Below are positions 1-12,219 of a stretch of 64,000 bases of DNA, piece by piece (the first letter of the stretch is position 1; each line of letters opens with the position of its first letter). The position numbers were made by a program, and so were the translations under genes. The DNA lies in the NCBI GenBank assembly GCA_963700255.1, contig CAVOWW010000029.1, positions 131,581 to 195,580 of the forward strand. Reading direction: 5' to 3'. The stretch comes from UBA10649 sp963700255. GTDB taxonomy: Bacteria; Actinomycetota; Actinomycetes; S36-B12. The notes beneath the pieces are model-generated. The model saw nothing but the letters and a program-made list of their open reading frames with translations, did not search any database and was not told where the DNA came from.

Positions 1-1
1 T

Positions 2-1726
2 GAGATGGACGTCCCGACCTTCGCCTTCGTGAACGGCGCGGCGATGGGCGGCGGCACCGAGCTGGCGCTGCACTGCGACTACCGGACCATGTCCACGGGC
101 GCGGCCGCGATGTCGCTGCCGGAGGTCTTCCTCGGCCTGATCCCGGGCTGGGGCGGCGCGTGGCTGCTCCCGAACCTGATCGGCCCCGCGAACGCCCTCG
201 AGGTGATCATCGCCAACCCGATGCAGCAGAACAAGCAGATGAAGCCCAAGGACGCGCTCCGGCTGGGTGTCGTCGACGTGCTCTTCGAGCCGGCGGACTT
301 CCTCGAGCAGTCCATTGCCTGGGCGGCGGGCGTCGTCAAGGGCGATGTGGGGGTCGAACGCGCCGCCGTCGACCGTGAGAGCTGGGATGCCGTCGTCGAC
401 ATCGCCAAGGACATGCTCGACGACCGCATCCATGGTGCGGCCCCGGCCCCCTACCGGGCGCTGGACCTCGTTCGCGCGGCCAGGACCGCGTCCCGCGACG
501 AGGGCTTCGCGGCTGAGGACGTAGCCCTGTCGGAGCTCGTGATGGGCGACGAGCTGCGTTCCTCCCTCTACGCGTTCGACCTCGTCCAGAAGCGGGCCAA
601 GCGGCCGGTGGGCGTCCCGGACAAGTCGCTCGCCCGCAAGGTCACCAAGGTGGGCGTCGTCGGCGCCGGTCTCATGGCCAGCCAGCTCGCCCTGCTGTTC
701 GCCAAGCGCCTGCAGGTACCGGTCGTCATGACCGACCTCGATGCCGACCGGGTCGAGAAGGGCCTGCAGTTCGTCCGCGACGACGTGGCCGGGCAGGTGG
801 CCAAGGGTCGTCTCACGCAGGACAAGGCCAACCGCCTGACCGCACTCGTCACGGGCTCCACCGACAAGGCCGCGTTCGCCGACGCCGACTTCGTGATCGA
901 GGCGGTCTTCGAGAACCTGCCGGTCAAGAAGCAGGTGTTCGCCGAGGTCGAGGCCGTCGTGTCAGAGACGTGCATCCTCGCGACCAACACGTCGTCCCTC
1001 TCGGTCACCGAGATGGCGGCGGATCTCGCTCATCCCGAGCGGGTCGTGGGCTTCCACTTCTTCAACCCGGTGGCGCTCATGCCCCTGCTCGAGATCGCCC
1101 GGGCCGAGCAGACCGACGACGCGACCCTCGCCACCGCGTTCGCGGTGGGCAAGTCGCTGAAGAAGACGTGCGTGCTCGTGAAGGACGCGCCCGCCTTCGT
1201 CGTCAACCGACTCCTGACCCGCTACATGGGCGAGGTCATCAAGGCCGTCGACGAGGGGACCGACCTGGCCGTCGCCGATCGGGCCAGTAACCCGCTGGGA
1301 CTGCCGATGTCGCCGTTCAACCTGATGGCCTTCGTCGGCCCGGCCGTGGCCTTCCACGTGTCAGAGACGATGAATGCGGCCTATCCGGATCGCTTCCACG
1401 TGTCCGACAACATGCGGCGCATCGTCGAGGCCGGCAAGTCCGCCGTGGACCCCGACCTCGCCGACTTCCTCGTGCAGGGTGACATCGCGCTGACCGAGGA
1501 GCAGGTGCTGACGCGGGCCGCCGATGCGCTCGCCGACGAGGCCCGGCGCATGCTCGACGAGGGAGTCGTTGCCGAGGCGCAGGACATCGACCTCTGCATG
1601 ATCATGGGGGCTGGCTGGCCGTTCTGGCTCGGTGGCATCACCCCGTACCTCGACCGCAGCGGCGCCTCCGAGCGTGCTGCCGGCGGTCGATTCCTGGCGC
1701 GCGGTGTCGCGTCGGTCCCTGAGTAG
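2..1726 (+). CDS. Fatty-acid beta-oxidation multifunctional protein (enoyl-CoA hydratase / 3-hydroxyacyl-CoA dehydrogenase), 5' partial
   Basis: The reading frame is open from the window edge, so the N-terminal part of the hydratase domain is missing. The first ~110 visible residues are the crotonase half, with the oxyanion-hole stretch GAAMGGGTELAL and PEVFLGLIPGWGG. Near residue 215 an NAD-binding Rossmann fold begins (KVGVVGAGLMASQLAL). The 3HCDH catalytic signature region GFHFFNPVALMPLLE follows near residue 350, and then the C-terminal 3HCDH domain (APAFVVNRLLTRYMGE). The protein would convert trans-2-enoyl-CoA to 3-hydroxyacyl-CoA and then 3-ketoacyl-CoA in the cytoplasm, like FadB/FadJ. 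The thiolase partner expected with it would lie upstream, outside the window. It ends at a TAG and is followed by a strong hairpin shared with the convergent dxs gene. Confidence 0.93.
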   Translation, partial: EMDVPTFAFVNGAAMGGGTELALHCDYRTMSTGAAAMSLPEVFLGLIPGWGGAWLLPNLIGPANALEVIIANPMQQNKQMKPKDALRLGVVDVLFEPADFLEQSIAWAAGVVKGDVGVERAAVDRESWDAVVDIAKDMLDDRIHGAAPAPYRALDLVRAARTASRDEGFAAEDVALSELVMGDELRSSLYAFDLVQKRAKRPVGVPDKSLARKVTKVGVVGAGLMASQLALLFAKRLQVPVVMTDLDADRVEKGLQFVRDDVAGQVAKGRLTQDKANRLTALVTGSTDKAAFADADFVIEAVFENLPVKKQVFAEVEAVVSETCILATNTSSLSVTEMAADLAHPERVVGFHFFNPVALMPLLEIARAEQTDDATLATAFAVGKSLKKTCVLVKDAPAFVVNRLLTRYMGEVIKAVDEGTDLAVADRASNPLGLPMSPFNLMAFVGPAVAFHVSETMNAAYPDRFHVSDNMRRIVEAGKSAVDPDLADFLVQGDIALTEEQVLTRAADALADEARRMLDEGVVAEAQDIDLCMIMGAGWPFWLGGITPYLDRSGASERAAGGRFLARGVASVPE

Positions 1727-1751
1727 GCCGAACCCGAGCAGGTTGGCCGCC

Positions 1752-1775
1752 GTGGCACCCCTTCGGGGGTGCCAC
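1752..1775. terminator. Bidirectional hairpin terminator between fadB-like gene and dxs
   Basis: A perfect 10-bp stem (GTGGCACCCC at 1752-1761 with GGGGTGCCAC at 1766-1775) closes on a TTCG tetraloop. It lies in the 51-base gap between the convergent stops at 1726 and 1778. There is no long T-run, as is usual in high-GC actinobacteria. Its position and symmetry suggest that it ends transcription from both sides. Confidence 0.8.
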
Positions 1776-1777
1776 GC

Positions 1778-3699
1778 TCATGAGGGCAGGTCGGCCTCCG
1801 CGGCCTCGGAGGCCTCAGTGGCCTCCGACCGGCCGGCCATCGTCTCGACGATGCTTCGCGAGATCTCCTGGGCGGTGAGCCCGCACTCCACCAGGACCTC
1901 GGCACGCTTGCCGTGGTCCAGGAAGCGATCGGGCACCCCGAACATCCGCACCGGCACGTCGACTCCGGCGTCGGACAGCGACTGGCTGACGGCAGCACCG
2001 ACACCGCCGACGCGCACCCCGTCCTCGACGATCACGACGAGCCTGGATGGCGCGGCAAGCCCGGTGAGCGCTGCTGGCACGGGCTTGACCCAGCGTGGGT
2101 CCACCACGATGACGCCGATGCCCTGGGCCTTGAGTCGCTCCGCGACGTCGATGCACAGCGGTGCGAATGCCCCGACGGACACGATGACGACGTCCGGCGC
2201 ACCTGACTCGGCGAGGACGTCGTAGCCGTCCTCGCATCGCACTGCGCGGATCGCGGGACCCAGCGCCCCCTTGGGGAACCGGACGACGGTCGGGGCGTCG
2301 GCCACGGCCACGGCCTCGCGGAGCGACGTGCGCAGGGTGGCCTCGTCGCGTGGTGCGGCGATCCGCAGGCCCGGCACGACTTGGAGCATCGACATGTCCC
2401 ACATGCCGTTGTGGCTGGCGCCGTCGTCACCGGTGATGCCAGCCCGATCGAGCACGAAGGTCACGCCCTGCGCGGTGGAGCGCGCAGTCCATCAGCACCT
2501 GGTCGAAGGCCCGATTGAGGAAGGTGGCGTAGAGCGCCACGACAGGATGGAGGCCGCCGTAGGCCATGCCCGCGGCGCTGGTGGTGGCATGCTGCTCGGC
2601 GATGCCGACGTCGAACGTGCGGTCGGGGAACCGCTCCGCGAAGCGGTCGAGTCCCGTCGGGCCGAGCATCGCTGCCGTGATGGCGACGACGTCGGGTCGG
2701 TCCTCGCCGATACGCACCAGCTCGTCCGCGAATGCCCCGGTCCACGAGGGTCCGCCCGCGGTGACCGGCTTCCCGGTGTCGGGATCGATGATGCCGACAC
2801 CATGGAAGCGGTCGGCCTCGTCCTTCTCTGCGGGCGCATACCCATGACCCTTGTGCGTGATCGCGTGCACGATGACGGGGCCCTTGAACGCCTTGGCGCG
2901 ATTGAGGGCGAACTCCATCTCCGCCTCGTCGTGGCCGTCGACCGGCCCGATGTACTTCAGGCCCAGGTCCTCGAAGAGCCCCTGCGGGGCAACGACGTCC
3001 TTGACGCCCTTCTTCATGCCGTGCAGCGCCCCGTAGATGGGATCCCCCACGACGGGTGTCCTATGCAGGACCTTCTTGCCCCAGTTCATGAATCGCTCGT
3101 ACCCATGGGTGGTGCGCAGGGTCGACAGGTGATGGGCCAGCCCGCCGATCGTCGGTGAGTACGAGCGCGCGTTGTCGTTGACGACGATCACCAGCGGGCG
3201 GTCTGGAGTCGGCGATGTTGTTGAGGGCCTCCCAGGCCATGCCGCCGGTGAGCGCGCCGTCGCCGATGACAGCGACGACGTGATGCTGGCCGAGGAGGCC
3301 GCGCTGCTCCCACGCCTTCGCGAGACCGTCTGCGTACGACAGGGCCGTGGACGCATGCGAGTTCTCGACGAGGTCGTGCACGCTCTCCGTGCGGCTCGGA
3401 TACCCCGACAGTCCGTCACGCTGACGCAGCTGGTCGAAACCGGGCGCGCGGCCGGTGAGGATCTTGTGGACGTAGGCCTGATGACCGGTGTCCCAGATGA
3501 TCATGTCGTCCGGCGACTGGAACACGCGGTGCAGGGCGATCGTCAGCTCCACGACGCCGAGGTTCGGCCCGAGGTGACCCCCGGTCGCCGACACCTTCTC
3601 GACGAGGAAGGCCCGGATCTCGGCGGCCAGGGCGGGCAGCTGCTCGGGCGCGAGGGCGCGGACGTCGCGCGGGTCGCGGATTCCGTCGAGCAGGGGCAC
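1778..3699 (-). CDS. dxs: 1-deoxy-D-xylulose-5-phosphate synthase (two frameshifts)
   Basis: Makes 1-deoxyxylulose 5-phosphate from pyruvate and glyceraldehyde 3-phosphate with thiamine diphosphate, the first step of the MEP isoprenoid pathway. Joined across shifts, the protein is about 640 residues, the normal family length. The start MPLLDGIRDPRDVRAL is at 3699. The N-terminal frame carries SATGGHLGPNLGVVELT and the ThDP motif VIGDGALTGGMAWEALNN. It shifts near 3200-3210 into a frame carrying RPLVIVVNDNARSYSP, YIGPVDGHD and the transketolase-type EQHATTSAAGMAYGG. It shifts again near 2470-2478 into the C-terminal frame with DRAGITGDDGASHNG. The total span is not a multiple of three. As dxs is normally essential here, I take both shifts to be sequence errors. 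The diguanylate cyclase gene ends 45 bases upstream on the same strand. Confidence 0.93.
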
Positions 3700-3744
3700 G
3701 GCCTGAGTCTAGGCGATCAGGGCGTTCCTCACCGTCTGGCCGAC

Positions 3745-4764
3745 TCAGCCCCTTCGTACCCGGCGACGGGCGTACATGTCCCCATCTGCCCGCCGGATGA
3801 GGGTCTCGATGTCGATGCCCGCCAGAGCCGCTTGGGCCACGCCGACGCTGATCCCGCCGGACCACATGGCCGGGTCCACCCCGTCGGCGAGGATGCTGCT
3901 CGTGATCCGGTAGCGGAGTTCATCGGCATGCTCGACCTGGCCCATCCCCAGCACGATGAACTCGTCCCCGCCCCAGCGCCCCACCAGGTCAGTCGCTCGC
4001 AGTGCCGCGCGGATGGCGTCCGCCGTGGCCACCAGGACCGCATCGCCGACAGCGTGACCGTGCTTGTCGTTCACCGCCTTGAGGCCGTCCACATCAGCGA
4101 AGACGGCGAAGACGGGCTGCTGATGGCGTGCGGCCAGGGCGAGCAGGTCCGGGATCCGCTCCTCCACGCCATGCCGGTTGAGGGCCCCCGTGAGCTGGTC
4201 GCGTGTCGCGAGCCGACCGACCAGGGCCGACTTGTCCGCCAGCTCCAGCACGGATCTCACCCGCAGCCAGAGCAGCGCCATCCCGATCGCCACTGCTGCG
4301 ATCGACGCGATGATCCAGTCCGGTGCCTCCTCCCCGAACTGGCCCATCGCCACCACCACGCACCCGATGAGCATCGGGACGGCGACCGATATCGCAGGAA
4401 TCCAGGCCAGCGTCAGAAGCGGGTAGACGAGCATGATCATGATCAGGTAGAGGAAGGCGACCGCATCCGGGCTCGCCCACACCTCCACGAGGCCGATCAG
4501 CACCAGGGCCAGGGCACCCGTGGCGAGGATCCAGGGAGCCGCCGCTGCGGGCACTCCCGGTCGGCGGATCACGAGGGCGCCAACGATCAGCAGGGCACCC
4601 GTGAGCACGTTGACGGCGAGCACCGGGACCGGCATGTCGGGGCCGACCTGGGAGTTGACCACGGTGATCAAGCCGAAGGCGGCCCCACTCACGATGAGCG
4701 TCTGCGGAGCCTCACGTCGGACGACATCGAGCCGGAAGGCGTCTCGGCCAGCCTGGTCGGTCAT
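3745..4764 (-). CDS. Membrane-bound diguanylate cyclase (GGDEF domain)
   Basis: A 339-residue protein that should make cyclic di-GMP from two GTP at the inner face of the membrane. The first ~170 residues form about six hydrophobic helices with no recognisable sensor domain. A GGDEF domain follows. The active-site loop GRWGGDEF is intact. An RxxD inhibitory I-site (RATD) sits exactly five residues before GGDEF, which suggests product feedback. The ATG at 4764 (MTDQAGRD) is chosen because the upstream in-frame extension is proline/arginine-rich and antisense-like. It lies between the HNH gene and dxs on the same strand. No EAL domain is present. Confidence 0.88.
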   Translation of the reverse strand: MTDQAGRDAFRLDVVRREAPQTLIVSGAAFGLITVVNSQVGPDMPVPVLAVNVLTGALLIVGALVIRRPGVPAAAAPWILATGALALVLIGLVEVWASPDAVAFLYLIMIMLVYPLLTLAWIPAISVAVPMLIGCVVVAMGQFGEEAPDWIIASIAAVAIGMALLWLRVRSVLELADKSALVGRLATRDQLTGALNRHGVEERIPDLLALAARHQQPVFAVFADVDGLKAVNDKHGHAVGDAVLVATADAIRAALRATDLVGRWGGDEFIVLGMGQVEHADELRYRITSSILADGVDPAMWSGGISVGVAQAALAGIDIETLIRRADGDMYARRRVRRG

Positions 4765-4855
4765 CACCCTGGCGCAAACCCCCTCGGCACGTGTGCGCGA
4801 CCAGTGTCTCAGGGATTGCCTCACGAAGGAGATCCGGCAACGAACCGGGCTGGAC

Positions 4856-6295
4856 TCAGAATGGTGGTGGCTCAGGCCCCTTGCGCGAGTTGGGTGAGCC
4901 GGGTGAGCCAGGTGGTGGATCGGGCGGGACCACCGGCTCGGGATCCACCCAGTAGGTGCGACCCGTGGGCGACGTCCAGACGGTGAGGCCAGTCTCGTCG
5001 TCGCGACGGACGCGCCAGCCTCCATGGGTCTTGAGCTGGTGGTGCCGGGTGCAGAGGGACTGGAGATTCGATCCATCGGTGCCGCCATCGTCGCTCCAGG
5101 CCACAATGTGATCGAGCTGGCACGCCGATGCGCGGCGTGAGCAGCCGGGGAAGCGGCACGTCCGGTCGCGCGCGATGATCCATCGACGCAGCGGATCCGA
5201 GACCACGTACCGGCGCCGACCGAGGTCGAGAGCGCGCCCGCTCAGCGGGTCGGTGATGAGGCGGCGGAGCGTGAGCGGCACCTGGGGATCGTCAAGCAGC
5301 CCCGCGACGGCACCGTCCCCCCGCATGACCTCATCGAGAGTGACGACGACGCTGATCTCCACGCCTTCGACGGCCGGCACAGGTGAATCCGCGACGCCCT
5401 GCCTCTCCACGTTCTGCCTCCCGATGCGCGCGGTGCCGCACACGAGGTCGAGGAGGGCCGCGACGCGGCGCTGGCCGAGGGTCGCATCACAGGGCGTCAG
5501 CAGTGACGAGGACGCCGCATGCCCCTCCACTGCGGCCCGGATGCGCTCCGCATCGGCTGCCTGGAGGCGAGCCGTGAGCACGGCGATCCCATAGTCGTCG
5601 GGCTGAACCGTGACGTTCTCACTCGTCCGAGCGTCCCGGCGACGAATCCGCTCGCCCTCGGCATCGATGGCCGCCACCGCATCCTTGGCGAGTCGTCGGA
5701 GCTGCGCCCTCGTGCAGGACTCGGCGCGAACGAGGACACGGTCCTCGAGGGCGATACAGGCGCTCATGAAGGCCTGCTCCTCGATGCCGAGACTGCGATG
5801 CAGAATCTCGGCCTGTTCAGCGACGACGCGTGCGTGCCCCTCGGTGATTCGACCAGCGGCCAGGGCGTCCAAGGTGCGCCGCAGGGGCCCGAACAGCAGC
5901 CGGGCAGCGACCAACTGGTCGTGGACCGTGGTCGGCGAACGCCGCAACGCCGCGGACACCTCCTCGCGAGCCTCGTCCGCGATTGTCAGCATTCGCTCGG
6001 AATCGGTGGTGGTGTCGAGCACGGTGACTTCGCGACGCTGCTCCGCCATCCCGGCGACCCTCACCAGGAGTTCCATCTCCTGGGCGGCAAGCTGTGCCCT
6101 CCGGATGTCGAGTCGGATCAGGGCGTCCAGCGCGTCGTCAATGGCGTCGTCCGCGGTGGTATCCAGGTCGGCGCGCAGCGCTCCATCGGACGCACGCGTG
6201 TCGTCGCTCAGGACGTCATCCCATACGGGCCCGTCCAGTGCGAACTCGTCCCACGCAGCGCACCTCAGGGCTGTGGTGTCACGGACCTCGTCCAT
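4856..6295 (-). CDS. DUF222 / HNH endonuclease domain protein
   Basis: A 479-residue protein of the DUF222-HNH family that is multicopy in many actinobacteria (the 13E12-like families of mycobacteria). Residues ~30-330 are the acidic, helical DUF222 region. Residues ~380-430 hold a ββα-metal HNH motif: CRFPGCSRR, then CQLDHIVAW, and after a spacer CTRHHQLKTHGGW, giving the paired Cys and His residues expected for zinc and metal binding. The tail is proline-rich. Its role is unproven. Family members are often tied to mobile DNA, but I see no flanking repeats or recombinase. The ATG at 6295 lies 9 bases after the upstream small gene. Confidence 0.88.
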   Translation of the reverse strand: MDEVRDTTALRCAAWDEFALDGPVWDDVLSDDTRASDGALRADLDTTADDAIDDALDALIRLDIRRAQLAAQEMELLVRVAGMAEQRREVTVLDTTTDSERMLTIADEAREEVSAALRRSPTTVHDQLVAARLLFGPLRRTLDALAAGRITEGHARVVAEQAEILHRSLGIEEQAFMSACIALEDRVLVRAESCTRAQLRRLAKDAVAAIDAEGERIRRRDARTSENVTVQPDDYGIAVLTARLQAADAERIRAAVEGHAASSSLLTPCDATLGQRRVAALLDLVCGTARIGRQNVERQGVADSPVPAVEGVEISVVVTLDEVMRGDGAVAGLLDDPQVPLTLRRLITDPLSGRALDLGRRRYVVSDPLRRWIIARDRTCRFPGCSRRASACQLDHIVAWSDDGGTDGSNLQSLCTRHHQLKTHGGWRVRRDDETGLTVWTSPTGRTYWVDPEPVVPPDPPPGSPGSPNSRKGPEPPPF

Positions 6296-6304
6296 GAGCC
6301 GACA

Positions 6305-6673
6305 CTAGGGCGACCGTCTGACAGTCCTGGCCGCCCGGAGCACGTCCTCCACGAGCGCCACCTCGCGCCGGATCTGCAGCAGCCGGGCGCCCTCACTCTC
6401 GAGCGCCGACTGCACCGTCGACAGCTCGTCCGGGGTGAGGTGCTCCCCCAGCTCGACCCGGGCGCTGGCGTACGCCCCGCGAGTCCCGTCCAGGCTGGCA
6501 TCCACCATCCGCGCGACGAAGCGTGCCAAGGCCACCGGGAAGTGCCTGAGCGGGGACAGCCTCAGGTCGGCCGGCCCCCGGTCCAGCAGCCAGCCCACGA
6601 CCTTCTCGTCGAACTCCGCTGTTCCCGGCGGCGGAAGGTCGCGCGGCCAGCCCGCGGGTCCGCGTGCGGCCAT
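6305..6673 (-). CDS. Conserved hypothetical protein downstream of aconitase
   Basis: A 122-residue soluble protein starting MAARGPAGWPRDLPPPG. I do not recognise a family. The second half is rich in Glu, Arg, Leu and Ala and probably helical. Its ATG at 6673 lies only 5 bases after the aconitase stop codon, so it is almost certainly co-transcribed and perhaps co-translated with acnA. The HNH gene starts 9 bases after its stop. There is no signal peptide, membrane segment or metal-binding motif. Confidence 0.7.
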   Translation of the reverse strand: MAARGPAGWPRDLPPPGTAEFDEKVVGWLLDRGPADLRLSPLRHFPVALARFVARMVDASLDGTRGAYASARVELGEHLTPDELSTVQSALESEGARLLQIRREVALVEDVLRAARTVRRSP

Positions 6674-6678
6674 GTCCG

Positions 6679-9337
<2,659 letters not shown>

Positions 9338-9382
9338 CGGCGATCTCCTCCGCGAAAGGGCGTGAGGGGCTCACGCACGAAG

Positions 9383-9400
9383 TATCTTGACGTCAAGATA
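9383..9400. promoter_or_regulatory. Palindromic operator upstream of acnA
   Basis: A perfect 18-bp inverted repeat, TATCTTGACGTCAAGATA, lies 46 bases before the aconitase start codon and 39 bases past the stop of the pilus gene. It is the most AT-rich patch in the intergenic gap. Such symmetry fits a dimeric helix-turn-helix repressor with TTGA/TCAA half-sites. Which regulator binds cannot be told from sequence; the known aconitase repressor AcnR of corynebacteria uses a different site. Confidence 0.6.
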
Positions 9401-9438
9401 TCCGACCGTGAAGGCCATGTGTCCGGCGGGGTTCACTG

Positions 9439-11408
9439 CTACTCCAGCAGGCGCACGACATCTCCGTTGATGACCGCGTCCCAAGTGGTGACGTCATTGG
9501 GGTCTGCCGGATACGTAATTTCCATCTGCCACCAGCAATCGCCCAATTGGACCGTCGCCGGATTCCCTGGGCCGGTGGCGCACTCGTAGTCCCGAGGCAC
9601 CTGCACGGTGACTTCCTGAAGTTGACCTTGGTGAGTGCTGCTGCTGATCGGGAAGGTGCAGTTCGCGAGGGTGCCGGCGATAGGCCCAACTCCTTGGCAG
9701 GCGTCGGATGCGAGAGTACCCGTACTGTTCTGCGGCGTAAGGACGGTGACCGTGGCGGGAATTGGGTTCCCTCGCCCGTCAACACACAGGCCGCAGTCAC
9801 CGAAATCGAACCCAGAGAACGTGAAGCTCTTGCCCCGGGCGTTGGGGAGGATCTGGATGAGGTTGAACAGGGCCGGACCCCTGTCGTTGATCCACATCGG
9901 CATCCGCTCCCACCCAGACACCGCGATCCTCGCACTGATGTCCTCGTCAGGGGTCGTCGGCGCCGCGGCGGAAGCCCCGTACGCGCGGACGGCGAAGGCG
10001 TTCGTCCCCGCCTTGTCGCATTCGAACCGGTACGCGGCTGGCCGGACGTCGGGCAAAGGGCGTCGGGCAACACGTCCACTCCGTCCCGGTAGGAGTAGAC
10101 GCCCGCGGGGCTCGGCGTGAGGCCGGGCGCGCCGGCGCCCAAGGCGATGTTGGATGAGACGTGCAGGTAGTAGTCACCGATCTGGCTAGCGAGCGGCGTG
10201 AAGGTACACAGGTTCACCCACTGGTGGTAGACCGACGCCAAACCCGCGTTGTAGTTGGTGCTGGCAACTTGCCGGTCGAAGTTCCCGAAACGGTCATAGG
10301 TCGGGATGCGTGTGGCGACTTCGTTCGCGTTGGCGCCCGTGTAGCCAGCGAACTGCTTCGTACAGGTAGCCACTGGCGTCGACAGCTTCGGATCGCCTGA
10401 GGGATGCGGATACAGCAGCTCGAACGTGGTGTTCACGGGCCCGTTCGCACCGGTCGGGTACGTGGTGTTCAGATCGCCAGTGCAGAACTCGTTCTGATCG
10501 TCCAGATAGCGCAGGGACGCATCACTTGGCGCATAGGGAAACACGTACCTGTTGAAGTCGATGCTGCCCGTGTCGCCTGGGGCGCCATCAAACCCAGAGC
10601 AGGTCTGCCCGTTCGCAACATAGGCTGGATCGTAGATCTGGACGCTCACGGGGACCCCGATGGCTTCCGTGGGAACCCGGACTGTCCAGTAGTAGTTGTC
10701 GTCCCGATACTCCGTGTTGAACTCGCCGTCGGTGCACTCGTAGGTCCGAGGAGTCTCCCGGGTACAACGCCGGTTCGCGTACCGGTCCCCGTTGCGCTTG
10801 TTGGAGAGTGGTCCCTGGATCATCGCCCAGAGCCCTGGAGTCGTGTCGCACGTCTCCCAGCCCGGTGGGCTGTCAGGTTGCACGGAATCGACCGGAAGGG
10901 CCGGCGCTGGCGTCGTCCCTGGGGCAGTTGTACTGTCCGGCTCGTTCCCGAACGCATTGCAGGGACTGCCCAGCAGCGCGTTCGGCTGATAGTCAGCCAG
11001 CGCAGTTCGAGTAATCGGGGTCGTCGGCCGCCCGAAGAGACCTCCGAAACCGTTGCTGACGGGGCTGGTCACTGTGACGTACAGTCGCGTCTTGCTGCTC
11101 GGCGCGCCGAAAGGAAGCACCGTAACGCCCCCGACCTGGTCGACGAAACCGTTCGCGGCGGCAATCCGTCGGGCCTCGACGATCGCGTCGGCTGTCTCTG
11201 GCATCGACACGACGCCCCCCAAGGCTGCCGCGTCTGCGACCTTCTGCACCCGGGCCACCTCGACATACCACCGTGCGGTGTCCACCGCGACCGCAACCAG
11301 CACAATCAGGAGAGTCACGGTGATGGCGACGAGAACCGCAACGGCCCCCTCATCGCCGGACGATGGCCGCCTGCGTGGCACTGACCTACCTACGGGCGCG
11401 CGCATCAT
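9439..11408 (-). CDS. TadG-like pilus assembly protein (Tad/Flp family), one frameshift
   Basis: Starts MMRAPVGRSVPRRRP at 11408, chosen because GGAGGG sits 5 bases upstream and the ATG overlaps the TGA of the TadE-like gene (ATGA). After a charged leader, residues ~25-75 are the Tad N-terminal module: GAVAVLVAITVTLLIVLVAV (transmembrane), then DTARWYVEVARVQKVADAAALGG. The remaining ~580 residues are an extracytoplasmic region rich in Asn, Thr, Tyr and paired Cys. A shift near 10050-10070 (after DGVDVLPDAL, resuming PDVRPAAYRFECD) joins it to the C-terminal frame, which ends at 9439. Expected to be anchored in the membrane with the bulk outside, as part of Flp-type pilus or minor pseudopilin machinery. 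No secretion ATPase is in view. Confidence 0.8.
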
Positions 11409-12168
11409 ATGTGCCCTCCACGTCCTGGGCCGAGATTGTTGCACTCCTCGGAGCGCAGCGGTTCAAACTGCATCACCGCCTTGTCATCCAACGTTATCGA
11501 CCGTTGGAAGAATCCGGTGAAGAACGGGTGTGTAGCGCGCATGTAGACGCCAACGGCATCAGGCGGGTTCGATTGCGGTCACGCAAGCATGCATTCGTCT
11601 TAGTCGAGTCCCACGTTCCCCCGACATAGCGGAAACGATTCTGGGCATCAACCCACCTGTATCGAACGCAAGCCACATTGCAGCCTTCGGCCAGCATGCC
11701 TTCGAGAGTCGTTTGACCCGTCGTGAAGTTCGGCCGATCCGGGTCCAGGTAGTAGGAGTTGGCCGCGAAGCCGGACGTGTTCGCGCGGTAGACCCAGATC
11801 TCATCAATCGAGTCCTGTGGCATTGCCGTGCCTGCGCGCTGAATAGCGTCGGCAGCCACCTGCGCCAGCTGCGGTGTGTCCGCAGCGGCACACGACGTCA
11901 CTCCAGCAGGCAGGGGAGTCGGACACTCGGCGGGACCAGCCCCCGCCGCAGTGGATGTGATTCGGGCGGCCACGCCGACAGAAGTCGAGACACTGAGTGC
12001 GTCACGAAGGACGAATGCGAACTCGAGGATGCCCAACAGGAGAACCAGGAGGACGGGCACGACAATGGCGAACTCGACCGCAGTCGCGCCGCGATCTCCG
12101 CGCCTAGAGGCGCCCAGACCTGAGCATCCGTCGTCCCTCCATGCCCGCACGATGCGAGGCCTCTTCAA
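11405..12168 (-). CDS. TadE-like pilus protein, one frameshift
   Basis: Carries the TadE signature GATAVEFAIVVPVLLVLLLG, a single membrane-spanning pilin-like segment with the conserved Glu, followed by a ~190-residue external domain with several Cys. The first in-frame start is TTG at 12168. A GTG at 12150, with GAGG 9 bases before it, is equally plausible. Near 11575-11580 the frame shifts; the continuation reads DAVGVYMRATHPFFTGFF and ends at TGA 11407-11405, exactly overlapping the next gene's ATG. That fit supports an error rather than a real truncation. Probably a minor pilin or assembly factor working with the TadG-like protein. Confidence 0.8.
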
Positions 12169-12219
12169 CTGTAACCGACAAAACGCCCGTTGACGGCTCT
12201 CGCCGGGGTTACAGTCGCC

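Noticed and set aside
1778..3699. Programmed frameshifting in dxs
   Set aside because: Two separate shifts, no slippery heptamer or downstream pseudoknot, and many other genes in the window show the same fault.
4856..6295. The DUF222-HNH gene as a sign of a prophage or mobile element
   Set aside because: No integrase, terminal repeats or phage genes surround it. The family is commonly chromosomal and multicopy in actinobacteria.
9383..9400. Naming the acnA palindrome as an AcnR or LexA site
   Set aside because: The sequence matches neither known consensus, so only a generic dimeric operator is claimed.
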